From Blattamonas nauphoetae (Eukaryota > Preaxostyla > Oxymonadida), in assembly GCA_033064195.1 (NCBI GenBank), contig JARBJD010000317.1:18351-82350 (forward strand): a stretch of DNA of 64,000 nt, given 5' to 3'. Below the pieces are notes generated by a model, which did no database searches, was not told the origin of the DNA, and worked only from the letters and a program-made list of their open reading frames with translations. This document shows, one piece after another, positions 1 to 10,701 of this stretch. The position numbers and the translations under genes were made by a program. Numbering within the stretch: the stretch's first letter is position 1; every line of letters begins with the position of its first letter.

Positions 1-630
1 ACGAATAAATGAGTGAAAGAGTGGGACGAGATGATCAGGGAGAGAGATCGGTTCATGATCCTCCGTTTCTAAGAAGAAACTTTGGATATAGTGTAAATAT
101 CTCTCTTTCCGCTCACGGTAGAGAATTTGGGATGGGGTTGGATTTGAAGCGAAGCTGACCCGAATTGAACAAGTTTCGAGGAGTTCTTTCAAGTTAAGGA
201 GGATGACATGGGGAGAGGGATTGTCTTCGATGGGTAATTCGATGATAGGGGGATATTGGAGGTGAGTGTCGTGGAGATGTAAAGCAGTTGACGAAGGCAG
301 GAGTCGGGACGATTTGAGATTGACCTGTGGGTACGATAGAGTTGGCAAGCTATGGTCAATTTCGGAGGAGAGATTATCCAAGGTGATTAGATCAAGTGGA
401 TCGCTGAAAAAGTCTCTTGTGTCCTCTTCAGGGGAAAGGAATATGTCAGAAGCTGGCGATGTGCTGTGCGAGATCGGACTTAAAGTCCGGATATCACAGT
501 CGACGCTTGACATTGGTGATGTTCAAAGAAAGAATAAGAAGTTAAATCAAGTTTGGTTTTGGTGAATTGAGTTCGGAGTTTCACTTGAAAGAAAGATACG
601 GGTTGATCAAATTTTGAATGGATAAATGCT
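1..630. other. No supported gene
   Basis: I see no conserved reading frame here. The longest open stretch (266-565, plus strand) has no recognisable motif, and its composition resembles non-coding flank. The segment lies downstream of the thioesterase gene and may include its 3' flank. Confidence 0.4.
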
Positions 631-633
631 AGA

Positions 634-1844
634 TTAACAAAAATAGAACGTCTCTTCCAAATCAGCCTTCGACTGCTTCGTCTTTGCCTCACTTGGCGCA
701 GGTTGAGCTGCACTCTTTTCCACCGTTTCTGGTTTCGGTTCATTTTTCTGTTTTTCCGCTTCAATCGCCTTTGTTCTTTCATATTCCTTTCTCTTCTCGT
801 CAATTGTTGGAAATCGCTTCACCCACGTCACTTGTTCCCCCTTCTCACCAACAATATCCAACGCTTCCTGAACAGCACGTTTCAGCGTCTGTTTGTATCC
901 TTTGTCTTCCCACATGAAATGTGGGGCGTTTTTGACGAGAGACTTTTGGAAAGCGGAGGTAGTGTGTTCTTGCCAACGGTCCAGCTTTGAAAACGGTACC
1001 ATTTTGTCTAATTCGCCCACAAACACGGTAAGTGGACATGAGAGCGGGACATCGACTTCCTGAATAGGAGAGGGGATAAGGAGAAGAATAATGGCATGCA
1101 TCGTATGGATCAGGTAAATATCCATCTAAAGCTTCGAGATCATCTCTTAATGCAATCATATATGAGAAAAACATGCCTCATTGGTGGAAGTGTGAGATTG
1201 ATAGTGTCAGGGTCAGTGATCAAAGGAGTATCATATCGAAGCAGCAATTGTTGCTGGAGCTCATCGTCAGGCAGTTTGAAGATTGGCGGGTCAACAACTC
1301 CCATCTGAGGTGGAAGACGAGATGAACAGATCAGTGTGATCGGCGGATTCCACCCACGATTTCTGATCTGTCTGCAGAACTCCAACGCACAGCAGGCACC
1401 GAAACTGTCCAAAATATGATGAGAGAAGAAGGAATAACCTGTGTCCGTAGGCTGAATATGGCAGATATTCCGGTTCCTCAAACATAAAAGCAATTTCATC
1501 AATCAGATTCTTCATCGCAATTTTGGCGTCTTTGAAACCAGGCTCACCCACACGACTCATTCTTCCTGAGTGGAGAGAGAGATGAGAGGGAAGGGGGGGG
1601 ATCACAAACCAGGGAATTGAATTCCAACTACTTGAACCTCAGCGGGAAGAAATTTGGCCCAGCGTGTGTTAAACTGCCCATAAAAGAGATATGACGAGAA
1701 AAAGGGGACCCATACAACTGTTGGTGAACCACCAGCATGGTTGAAACAGAACAGACGGAGTGTCGTTGGAACACCGTTGGATTCCGGTCTGGGCATGACA
1801 CTGAGCCATTTAGAGCGAGCGTTCAATTGGGCAGGTGTTGACAT
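634..1844 (-). CDS. Type II thioesterase (alpha/beta hydrolase), six exons
   Basis: Hydrolyses acyl-thioesters, typically from acyl-carrier or peptidyl-carrier proteins (GrsT/TesA/OLAH family). My model has exons 1716-1844, 1610-1673, 1439-1565, 1177-1404, 1100-1145 and 634-1059, giving 339 aa in one frame. The family signature RLFCFNHAGG is near the N-terminus, then QFPGRMSRVGEP, the nucleophile elbow GHSFGA (Ser107, its codon split by a 34-bp intron), Asp216 in GELDKMV and His245 in NAPHFMW, so the triad is complete. The last 85 or so residues are a Lys/Glu-rich tail not found in the usual ~250-aa enzymes. Introns are 42, 44, 34, 31 and 40 bp; the last two appear to be GC-AG. No carrier-protein synthase is nearby. 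The start is the ATG closest to the conserved core; upstream in-frame sequence looks non-coding. Stop is TAA. Confidence 0.88.
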
Positions 1845-2113
1845 CAATGGTTTTTGATAAATACTGAGAGTACACTGATCGGCCCAAACTGTTTGTTTCT
1901 GATTGTGCTCAACGCCAATACAACACTCTCGAGACAATAATGTCGACCGGAATAGGTATACCAACACACCCTTCACAGTCCCAGAAACCCATAAAGATCC
2001 AGAGTGAGACAATGAAGTGAAGACGTCGTTCAGTCAGAACGAAAAGAAGATCTCACAGAAGCAAGAGTAACAAAGAACGAAAGAAAGGAGAGAACACGCG
2101 CGAACAGGCCAGC

Positions 2114-3641
2114 TCAATCTTCATATTCCGAATATTCCTCCCACTCCTCTTCCTCTGCATCGTCCTCCTTTTGATCTGTCTTCGGTTTCTTCACAACCAT
2201 CGTGCCATAATCCCCGTCGTCGCTGGATTCTTCTTTTTTCGCTTTCGGCTTCTCCTTTTTCACAACCATCGTTCCATACTCTTCTTCATCGCTTTCATTT
2301 TGGTCTTGATCTTTCTTCTTGTCTTTGACGACCATCGTTCCATACTCTTCTTCATCGCTTTCTTCTGCTGGCTTCGGCTCCTCTTTCTTTTCGGTTTTGC
2401 GGACATATCGTTTGAGTTCTGGTTTTCGAAGGAGATCATCAGATTGGAGGCTCTGAGCAGATTGTAGTGAAAATAAGGGAAATATTGAGTGTATGAAGGA
2501 ACAGACATTGTGGGTGGGGGTATTCATCCCAGAAACAGGCCCTTTTTCGACTTCTCGAAGGAGGAAGACGAGATAATCTTTTGGGAGTTTGGAGGCCTTG
2601 ATCATCAGAGGATGCTTATGAAAACGATGGAGAACGAAGAAAATGACGATAAAGTGACCACAAACCTTTAATAAAACATCACAAAGCGGTCGTTTGGTGT
2701 GATCCTTTGTTAAACACGTTGCGATGAAATCGTTCATTTCGCTCGAAAACTTCTCCTTTTCCTTCAATTCTGGCGGCAGATTTGACGGTATTTGGAACAA
2801 TGCTCTCATCGGATGAATGCTTGAGAGCGGGGGCTTCATCTCAATTAATTCAATCGCTGTGATCCCAAGTGACCAAATGTCGGCCTCGAACGAATATCCT
2901 TCTTGTTGGATGACTTCCGGCGCCATCCAGAAGGGAGTTCCGATGGAGGTGTTTCGTTTGTTCATTGTTGCTTCGAGATTCGCACTGACACCAAAATCAG
3001 CTAAAAAATTAAAAAAAAAGCACAAATGATGAAAAAATTGAAAAGGGGGACCTAATTTCACTTCCCCTTTCGATGTTATGAGGATATTTCCAGCTTTAAT
3101 GTCTCTGTGGATCACTTTGTTCTTGTGCAGATGAGCCAAGCCTTTCAGCGATTCATATAAGACGAATGAGACTTGTTCTTCCGAAAGACCATGTTTTAAT
3201 GATTTTAGGATCGATGCAAGCGATCCTGATTCACACAATTCCATAGATATCTGAAGAAAAAGAAGTGATTTTGAGAGAATTTGAAAATGGTAAAAATAAG
3301 GACGAACCAATAATGTGCCCTCGCTGGCAAGGTATGTGTTGAAATAGCCGACCACATTCGGATGCGTGCAGGCCTTCATAACCTGGATTTCTTTGACAAT
3401 GGCCATCAGTGTGTCTTCATCGTCGAATTCTACTTTCTTGAGGGCAACATGTTTATGGGTGGTCTTATCCAACGCTTTGTAGACTGTGGCATATGTTCTG
3501 GAAGGGATTATTGTGGAAATGGGTGAGAAATGAGAGGATGAGATCGATTGAGAAGGCACATATCAGAACAAACCCTTCCCCTATTGAATCATCAAGTGTG
3601 AATATATCTTCAGGACGTTGACGAGCAAGTAAACTTTCCAT
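2114..3641 (-). CDS. STE20-family kinase, MST/Hippo-like, with three YGTMVVK linker repeats
   Basis: Ser/Thr kinase predicted to act in a Hippo/MST-type or related GCK pathway. Exons 3574-3641, 3308-3497, 3052-3250, 2666-3000, 2507-2614 and 2114-2452 join in frame to 412 aa. Kinase landmarks are all present: glycine loop IGEGTYATVYKA (exon junction inside it), VALKKV lysine, HRDIKAGNIL, ADFGVSA, GTPFWMAPEVI and a GCK-type DIWSLGITAIEL. After the kinase domain (about residues 15-275) comes a highly acidic, lysine-rich tail with three copies of (E/D)YGTMVVK. TM motifs in the linker of metazoan MST1/2 are autophosphorylated to recruit MOB1 and SLMAP, which suggests the same role here (inference). 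No C-terminal SARAH helix is visible. Introns are 76, 57, 51, 51 and 54 bp. The ATG at 3641 gives a short N-terminus typical of the subfamily. Confidence 0.9.
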
Positions 3642-3833
3642 CTTGTTCTCAAGAAAGTTTCGATTGTTTTGGATCCGCAATCGGGAAAATTAGATTGAGG
3701 GACAATTTTTGACAGCGAAGAATTGACAAAAGTGAAGTGAAAAAAAACGGTTAATCGACAGGGAACGAATATGCACGAAAAAAGAAGAGAAATAGTGGAA
3801 GAAAGATCGCGATCATTTACAGTAATAATCAAC

Positions 3834-4609
3834 TCATTCCAGCGGATCAAAACCTCTCTGCTTTCTGCGGCACGGAGAGAAGATGCACTTGACGCCCTCC
3901 ATCACCATTCTGGGTATCCCCACCCAGAAATACACAAACGGTACGATCTCCATTCCTGTTTTCTTTCGTCCGAATTTGTTGATGGGAATGCCGATTATGA
4001 ACAGCAGGGCGAGGGAACTGAACAGGATGATGATGAAAAGCCAGCCCCATCCGATTCCACCGCCCAAACGACACCCAAATTTCGTTTCAAAGGTGATGAT
4101 CATATTTGGGCTTGAAAAATGAAAATATGGCATGGATATACGAGTAGACTTCTTGGGCAGTGATTTTATCGGCTTTGGCACATTTATATTGAACAACGGA
4201 GGAATAGCTCACAGAAAATCCTTTGTAGGTGTCTTGAAGGATCAAGAAAAATGATGAGAAGACCGGTAAAAACACACATTTAAAGTAGATCCCTTCATTA
4301 TTTGGCATTTCATCCCATGTTACTGTTGAATTCTCGCCGTAACATTCACAATTGTACGATGATTCTTTTGTGACAACACATGTCGGAACATCGCAGATTG
4401 TTTGAGTAAGGGAACGGAGATGGTTGAATTTGATAGTGTACGAGTCAACGGTGGTGTTGTAATCGTATCTGGGCAATAAAATGCGAGAAGAGATGATGGA
4501 AAGATCACTGAGCAGACTTGTCTTGTGCGAGGCTTTTGAGGTTAAATTGTTTGAGAAGAGCCGGATCTGACTCGGAATACAAGAGACGAATGAAGGTAAG
4601 TACGAGCAT
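3834..4609 (-). CDS. Mannose-6-phosphate-receptor-like / Atg27-like type I membrane protein
   Basis: Predicted Golgi-endosome sorting receptor-like protein. Exons 4509-4609, 4278-4468, 4142-4232 and 3834-4110 join in frame to 219 aa (introns 40, 45 and 31 bp). It starts with a hydrophobic signal-like stretch (MLVLTFIRLL) and has a cysteine-bearing lumenal domain with QYDYNTT, CDVPTC and CECYGENS, as in MRH-type domains. A strong transmembrane helix follows (GWGWLFIIILF, LFIIGI), then a cytosolic tail NKFGRKKTG-MEIVPFVYFW. The GxExxP...FW tail after the helix is characteristic of the M6PR/Atg27/Mrl1 group, which is why I make this call. Whether it binds mannose-6-phosphate cannot be told. An additional upstream exon is possible because a CAG acceptor-like site lies just 5' of the chosen ATG. 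Confidence 0.78.
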
Positions 4610-4816
4610 GACACAGAACGACAGAGATGAGTCCTCACTGTGGGGAGATCAGAGGATCGTTGAATGGGTATTGTTGGAAAGACATTCGGGGATTCATCCA
4701 CTCTTCATAAAAGGATTCTTAATCCCAATTAGATCCTCAAGAATGCGATTGTCACATCAATTCTTACTTTTTTCCTTTTTTTCGAGTAAAGGGCCACCGT
4801 TCCGAGATCGACAATC

Positions 4817-5188
4817 ATGACAAGAACCTTTGAGACCCTTGCAACCCACAAATTCAAGGCAACCTTCCGTGGCATCCAACACCAGCCCTGCCGTCACATG
4901 ACCTCCCTCTGCCCCGACAGATGCAACCACGCCATGGATGTTGGGTTGTTCGATGTGACAGAATACGAAGAATACACCAAGCCTGGCCAATACGGAGACG
5001 AGCAAACAAAGGTCTACCACCTTCCCATCTCCGGCAAAATCTCACCGGAGCAGAATCCAGCGATTGTTGATCAAGTGAGGAGCCTTCAGCCCGGACAGGC
5101 CGTGCGTGTGTGCTATGACCACATATACGTCACACAGGATGGGTCGAAATTCCCCGAACGCCCCTGCAGATCAATTGAGTTGCTTTAA
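4817..5188 (+). CDS. Small conserved-looking protein, cysteine-rich N-terminal half
   Basis: Single-exon gene of 123 aa, ATG start, TAA stop. It has a C..H..SLCPDRCNHA cluster at residues 25-39, then FDVTEYEEY, a GQYGDE turn, and a C-terminal segment SLQPGQAVRVCYDHIYV that looks like strands of a small barrel. The Cys/His cluster could bind a metal (inference). It is divergently arranged with the receptor-like gene on its left. I do not recognise the family with certainty. Coding status is supported by composition and a clean frame. Confidence 0.7.
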   Translation: MTRTFETLATHKFKATFRGIQHQPCRHMTSLCPDRCNHAMDVGLFDVTEYEEYTKPGQYGDEQTKVYHLPISGKISPEQNPAIVDQVRSLQPGQAVRVCYDHIYVTQDGSKFPERPCRSIELL

Positions 5189-5391
5189 TCTATTTTGTCG
5201 CTTCTGATAAACTCATACTCTCATCTCTACCTCTCGACCAATTATGGTCGCTATACTTATCTTTTGTCATATTTCATGATCAGTAGTTATCAAGATGTTG
5301 TTTCATCGTTAATATGCAGTATTGAACATTTGTTTGAGATCCAATCCATTGTTTTTTGCTCAACTGATCCGGAACTGAGATCACGCTCTTC

Positions 5392-6165
5392 ATGGGTCAA
5401 AAAGTCTCCACTCATCAGTCATTGTCTCAAGAACCACTTACCCTCTCCCGAGACGAGTTGTTCGCTGAAATCGAGCGATTCAACCAATCAACAATGGGTG
5501 TGTTTCCCTTCATCTTTCACTGCTTTTCAGGTTCTCTCTCACCAAACACTCGGATTACAACGAAAGATCTCGTTGTCACTATCAATCTCATAAAGCCACA
5601 GTTGTCCGATCTCATCAAATCGTACATCGATCATCCTGATGAAAGATCTGATATTTCAATGAACAGAGCCATGCAGAATCTCTCCGATGCCTTCTGGGTC
5701 ACTTTAATGAAGGGTGACATCCCCGTTTCATTGTTCCTTACAATTGTTGGACCGACTCCAACCTCGATCCTTCCCATGTTATCTTTGGGAGGAACGTTGG
5801 ACATCCGCCTCTCATTCACACAACTCATTCTCGATTGCATCGGACTGGACTTTCATAGCTTCTCATTTTCCGATCTTGTTGCCATTTTTGCGTCGATCCT
5901 GGAAATGCTGTTGATTGAAGAGGATATCACTGCCCATCCACAAATATTTCTCAGATTGTCCAAAGTCTTTCGAAGTCTGTCATACAGCGATCTGAATGCG
6001 CATAACACGCTGTGCGAAGCGCTCGAGACGAATGATCTGTCCCAAATCGAAGTACATCTGTTTTATCCAATTCAGATGGCCAGACATCATCTTAGACTTA
6101 TCCTGAGAGATCATTTGAACCAGAATATTCCACTCTCTGCACTTGATCAGGACGGCCCTGATTAA
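5392..6165 (+). CDS. Hypothetical protein with N-terminal myristoylation-like signal, one 33-bp intron
   Basis: The frame 5392-6165 is open throughout, but 5498-5530 is a textbook minimal intron (GTGTGT...TTTTCAG, 33 bp). Removing it joins ...STMG to SLSPNTRIT in frame, giving 246 aa. MGQKVS at the N-terminus fits an N-myristoylation signal (Gly2, Ser6), so the protein may sit on membranes. The rest is helical, leucine-rich and ARM-like, resembling in style the ARM-like family to its right, but I see no diagnostic motif. Stop is TAA. Confidence 0.62.
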   Translation: MGQKVSTHQSLSQEPLTLSRDELFAEIERFNQSTMGVFPFIFHCFSGSLSPNTRITTKDLVVTINLIKPQLSDLIKSYIDHPDERSDISMNRAMQNLSDAFWVTLMKGDIPVSLFLTIVGPTPTSILPMLSLGGTLDIRLSFTQLILDCIGLDFHSFSFSDLVAIFASILEMLLIEEDITAHPQIFLRLSKVFRSLSYSDLNAHNTLCEALETNDLSQIEVHLFYPIQMARHHLRLILRDHLNQNIPLSALDQDGPD

Positions 6166-6216
6166 CCCACATTTCACGCTGTTTCTCGATGATATCAACA
6201 ATATTGGAGAAAATAA

Positions 6217-6585
6217 TTAAGGATTGTCACCAACAATGGAACGAAATTTCAGAAAACAGTTGACATCGGTGTCATGAAGCGTCATTTCCGCTGCGGCGTC
6301 TTCGAAATCAATCCATTTCTTGTTTCTGTTCTCATGGACATTAATTGGGTGAAAAACACCTGAAAGAGCTGAGAGATGGAATAAGGGCAAACAGGAACAA
6401 TAAAATGTGGTGATAGTATGCTTTCGAGTGGAGAGGAAATCACCGAGAAGCGTCAGCGATTCTTTTGGGGAGATAAAACCGGCTTCTTCGCCACACTCAC
6501 GAATAGCAGCGTCATCCGCGCTTTCTCCTTCCTGGCAATCGTGCGGAGGTGTGGATACGAAGAAAATGAGACATGAAGCGAAGAC
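6217..6585 (-). pseudogene. Nudix hydrolase gene, 5' end missing
   Basis: The minus strand encodes an exact Nudix box: GES...AAIRECGEEAGF, matching GX5EX7REUXEEXGU, at about 6460-6530. Downstream coding continues through a probable 39-bp in-frame intron (6360-6398, GTTCCT...TTTCAG) to a TAA at 6217. Upstream of the box the frame runs only about 50 bases before an in-frame TGA, and no start or acceptor could be found before the divergent ARM-like gene begins at 6640. The N-terminal strands of the fold are therefore missing. Most likely it is a gene truncated when the ARM-like gene arrived, or one with a 5' exon I cannot see. Substrate unknown. Confidence 0.62.
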
Positions 6586-6639
6586 CCCTCATCAAGTACA
6601 ACACGCTCTGGCTCGTCCTCTCCCTTGTTGCTATTCTCA

Positions 6640-7632
6640 ATGGATTCTTCTCTTTTCCTGAAATGGAGCGATGAACAACCACATTCTGACGAGGAACTAC
6701 CAGTGATCTATTTATCTCTTGTTGCCATTTTGAAGCTCCAGCCTGCACTTGATGACTCTCTGGAAACGAAAATCGTGAAATTTCTCGACTCTGTGGTTCC
6801 GAAGTATCCTGAATCAGCAGATGATTTTCTCAACAAACTTGCATCATTGTCCGATGATTCATTGACAGACTTCGTACAATCCATTGTGGTCCTGCTTTCT
6901 TCACCCAGTCAAGCAATCGTCAAATCATCAATGAACATGCTCAGAAGTCTAATCTATTATTGTTCAGCTCACGTTCGACTTGCCCTCGTCAAAGCTGATC
7001 TGATTCCTCAACTCATTACCACTCTCAATCCACTGTCTCTTTCGCTGATAGAAGCAGTCGATATCCACACTTCTCTCATTTCACTCATCACATATTCTGT
7101 CGACCTCGCAACTCCGTATTATCTCACACGACTCGGAATCGAAGATGGCGACGGCCATCCAGCTGTTCACGAGACAATTTTTCAGCAAGTTTTGGTACCT
7201 TCGGAGAAGTACATTTGCCATTTGTGCGTGAACCGCTCTTCGATCATCGATACAGACCAATCCCAGGATTTTATCGTCCTCCTCGCTCGACTCCTCGAAA
7301 TAGGTCCTTATTATCAACCGACAATGAACTTTGTAGGTCATATACCAGTCGTTCTCTCGATTCCAAGCTTTCTCACATCCCACAATAATGATCGCTCAAT
7401 CGAGTATTTTCTGTGGATTTTGAACAAGGTCCAGCGGGAATGTAACAAAAGACGGGGACACCAGCGACAGATGTGGAAGACAGTGCAGCGAATGTTGAGA
7501 ATGGAGGGCATCGAAGATATGATTGAACAAAAGCTGCAGAACGACAAACACAAATTCTTCGGAAGAGAGATTGTTACCAACTCGATCGAATGGAGTAACC
7601 TGCTGGGCATGAATCTTCCAGAACAGTCGTAG
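6640..7632 (+). CDS. ARM-like repeat family protein, paralogue 1 (intact)
   Basis: Single-exon gene of 330 aa, ATG at 6640, TAG stop. Two paralogues occur at 13762 and 16836. Shared landmarks: MDSSLFLKW start; FVQSIVVLLSS; VRLALVKADLIPQLI..LNPLSL; the H-E-T block AVHETIF..VL.PSE.YI.HLCVNR.SIID; YYQPTM.FV.H.PVVL.IP; and a C-terminal NSIEWSNLLGMNLPE. Regularly spaced amphipathic helices suggest an ARM/HEAT-like solenoid used for protein binding, but no function is known to me. The start is fixed by alignment with paralogue 3. This is the only one of the three without damage. Confidence 0.82.
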   Translation: MDSSLFLKWSDEQPHSDEELPVIYLSLVAILKLQPALDDSLETKIVKFLDSVVPKYPESADDFLNKLASLSDDSLTDFVQSIVVLLSSPSQAIVKSSMNMLRSLIYYCSAHVRLALVKADLIPQLITTLNPLSLSLIEAVDIHTSLISLITYSVDLATPYYLTRLGIEDGDGHPAVHETIFQQVLVPSEKYICHLCVNRSSIIDTDQSQDFIVLLARLLEIGPYYQPTMNFVGHIPVVLSIPSFLTSHNNDRSIEYFLWILNKVQRECNKRRGHQRQMWKTVQRMLRMEGIEDMIEQKLQNDKHKFFGREIVTNSIEWSNLLGMNLPEQS

Positions 7633-8342
7633 AAGCATCCAAGAATCAGCGAAGACTCGAACGTCACCAAACTGTTTGGTCTGTCACATTCATCCATCTC
7701 CCGCGTCTCTTCTTCATTTCTCTCGATTTTCCCAAACACTGCTCACACCCATCCCAATCACAATCTGACTCGTCCACACTTTGATCCAACCGACATCCTC
7801 ATCGAAGCGATTTGTGTTCATCTTTCCCGACTCGTCGGATTCGCTCACTTCCATCCGCAAACTCTCCCTTTTTGTGCTCTGCCCATCCTTCGCTCTTTCT
7901 CGATTGTTATCGACTGCAGAATCCGACGCGACAATTCTGCTGTTTCAACACGAAACAATCACGATATTGCCAGAACAGGATATGAACAATCGAGAACAAT
8001 GCGAATTGGCTAAGATCCCTCGCAAAAGAGGAAGAATGAAGACTTGGATGAGACACTCGAAGCAATGCACCTAATCAAACATGAAGGAAGCTACACACAA
8101 CATCTTCAGCAACACTCGATCGTGCGGAAGCCCTTGCTTGGACGGAACGTTCGACGGAAGGGATTGATGATGGCAATGGACAGTCCTGACCAGAAATCGG
8201 GCATCGCCTCTTCTCGCTTCGCGTGTCTCATCTTTCACGTTATGTCTTCATTCTCTCGCCGTCTTCAATTGTCTTTTAGGGAATGAAGACAATACTTCAG
8301 AAAAATCAACTAAAACATCTCAAGTCCCACGTTCTTCATCAT
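7633..8342. other. No supported gene
   Basis: C/T-rich sequence 3' of the ARM-like gene. Short open frames (7781-8074, 8044-8286) have no motif and no homology to the downstream flanks of the other two paralogues. It ends at the 9-bp target duplication of the next element. Confidence 0.4.
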
Positions 8343-8624
8343 CTCCAATCCGGGTATGTATAGAGACAGATCTGATTTAGTATACGCACAGATCTAAATT
8401 TGGTATACGCACAGATCTGTCGGATACACACAGATCTGTCACTATTGTCACTATTTTGGTCTATAATGTGTCTTTTATGAATGAAAAAGACGTAGAATAG
8501 ATGTAAAAGGATAAAAAGTAGAGTTTCAATGAAAAAACGAGAGTGATAGACTCGACAGACCCATCAACTGTTTTAAAGGGTCGATCGTGGCCACTTTCGA
8601 AAGATTGGCTTCCCCTCAATATCC

Positions 8625-10701
8625 TCAGAAAGAACTCAGAGAAAACGGTTCATGTCTCCAGCAAGACAATATTCACAGCTCCCAGCAACTGGGTCATGAG
8701 TTCGTTGTTGTCTTCATTCCAACTCCGAAGGACGGTGTGAACCCAGTCAGCCTCGTCTCCCTCACACTCGCCATCCCACCTCTTTCTGATTTGGAACTGT
8801 GTCTTCACAGTCTCGTCCTGCCCCACCCACCACGCGTTGAAGATGCCGCTGTTCTTCACCAGCTACGTCTTGAAGGCACGCGGGATCTCCGGAATGGAGG
8901 TGACGTGGAGATGGGTGAAAGCGCGGTCGATGACTGTCTTGTGGTCTTTGAGGAGGAAGGTCAGAGCTCCCATGGCTTCGAAGGTCAGCACCGACGGTGT
9001 CGAGATGGTCAGCTTCGACGACAGGTCGTGCAGTGGCTTCGTTGCGCTCTCTGGGAAGACTTGCTCCTTCGGCATTCCGAACGAGATGGACATGGGCAGG
9101 AGGGGCGCGTAGTCAGTAACGGGGAGAGTGGAGGGCAAGTCGCGTGAGGTCATCGCAGATAGGAGGGATGAGGAGGAGCAGCGAGTGGGTTAAGATCTGC
9201 ACGGAAACTAGGAGCATCCGCTGTCTCCGCTGAGTGAGTGGCGGCATCGTCTGCGGTGGCGAAGGAAGCAGCACATTAGACTCCCACTTCTCGTTCTCCA
9301 GTGGGGGTGTTGGCGCAGACGTGGGTGGTCCTGGCGACGATGGCTCTGACAACGGAGGAGGCGGTTCGGAATCGGAGTTGTCGCTTTCGAAGCTTGTGTC
9401 TGGATGTTGGACAAACGTGAGCCTCATGTCGCCCGATATCTTTTCTGGGAAGTTTTCATCCAGAGGACGTGGGGTTCGTCCTGCGGTGAATTGTTGCGGA
9501 GTGGCAGGAGTTGGCTGGCAGACGATGCTCATTCGGAGTGACGGGCGCGGATTGAACAGTCGCAGCTGCGGGCTTGCTGTTTGACTGGTCCGAGCAGGCG
9601 GTAACAAGAGTGAAGGATTCTGACGCTGATTGAGTCTTGTGGCTGTTCGTCGGGCTCTTGAAGACGTTCGGAAGATCAAACTTGGACTTGAATTCCTTCC
9701 TCAGCGGGCCTGCCGATTTGTATCCCTTCGAGGACGAGTGTCGGCTGCTTGGTGAGGTTCTCGTAGGAGAGCATGATGATGGAGAGGAAGTGGAAGAGCG
9801 TCGACGTGAAGCTGGTGAGGAATTGCTGCGAGAAGGGCGTCTTGAGGATGTCCGAATTTGTCTGGCGCTGCGTCAGAACGTCCAAATACCCGACGAGCAG
9901 TGGAGAGAACACGATGCAGTACAAGCGGTGCAGAATGATGACACCGTCCTCGTCCACAAACTGTTCGATGAGCGAGTGCTCGTTCGGTCCGAGTGGGTGC
10001 AGCAGCGAGACGGAGAGGACTGCGTGGAGGTAGTGCAGCAGAGGCGACAGGAGGAACGGGAGGAAGAGGGAGTCGCCGAACAGCTCCTGCGAGCTCGGAG
10101 TGGGCGAGGTCAGAGAGGCCGACTGCGAGAGAGGGCTCTCTGCGCCGGACGAGTTGAGCATGATCTCGGAGTGGGCGAGGAGGAGTTTGGGCTCTTTCTT
10201 TCCAAAAGACTTGGTGTGGCAGACTCGGAGTTTGTTTCTCCTTTCTCTTTCGTCAATTGCTTCTCTTTCAAAAATTTCTCGTCGAGTTGCTGCTCTTGTC
10301 TTTCTCTTTCCTCTTTTTTGCCTGTTTTCCTCTCTTTCACCGAGGTCGTTCATGGTTTCTTCAATCACGCGTTCAACGAGATCTTCTTGGCCCTTCCGAA
10401 GCTCTGTAATATTGTCTGTCTCCGCCTACTCCTCGGAGAGTCTTTCGCTGTCCAATTCTTGTCGTTTCCTGTCTTCATCATCCTCGATTTCTTGGATCTC
10501 TTTCTCTGGTTCATCAAACATACGATTTGATTCATCTTCGCTGGTTTGTTGGAGGGAATCGGTTTTGTTGTTCATTTGCTGTTCTTCGTCCCGCATGCGA
10601 TAGCGAGTTTCCTTGACTCGCTGATTGAAAGTGATCATTCTTGTTCGAGTGAATTGTGAAGGGCTTTGATGAGTAGCCACATTTCTTCGTTCATCTGACA
10701 T
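8625..10701 (-). pseudogene. Decayed gene carried inside the Mutator-like element
   Basis: Coding-like sequence starts at ATG 10701 with a charged coiled-coil N-terminus (FNQRVKETRYRMRDEEQQ). It hits an in-frame TAG at 10426-10428 and continues in the same frame through RKGQEDLVERVIEETM to 9676. That part includes a leucine-rich segment (LFLPFLLSPLLHYLHAVL) and FSQQFLTSFTSTLFHFL. Further pieces in other frames follow: a Ser/Pro-rich stretch about 9250-9450, and LTFEAMGALTFLL at about 8930. At least one stop and two or more frame changes separate them. I do not recognise the parent gene; it looks like a host helical protein rather than a transposase. Confidence 0.5.

Noticed and set aside
266-565. 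99-codon plus-strand frame at the left edge
   Set aside because: No ATG at the indicated start (GTG), no motif, and composition like flank.
10426-10428. In-frame TAG inside a long coding stretch, as possible evidence for a reassigned stop codon (TAG = Gln, known in another oxymonad)
   Set aside because: TAG ends the ARM-like paralogues at the same conserved position and TAA/TGA end other intact genes. The in-frame stops occur only in transposon cargo, pseudogenes and viral remnants.
9637-10530. 297-codon plus-strand frame in the Mutator-like element
   Set aside because: Charged low-complexity shadow of the minus-strand cargo gene, without a motif or ATG.
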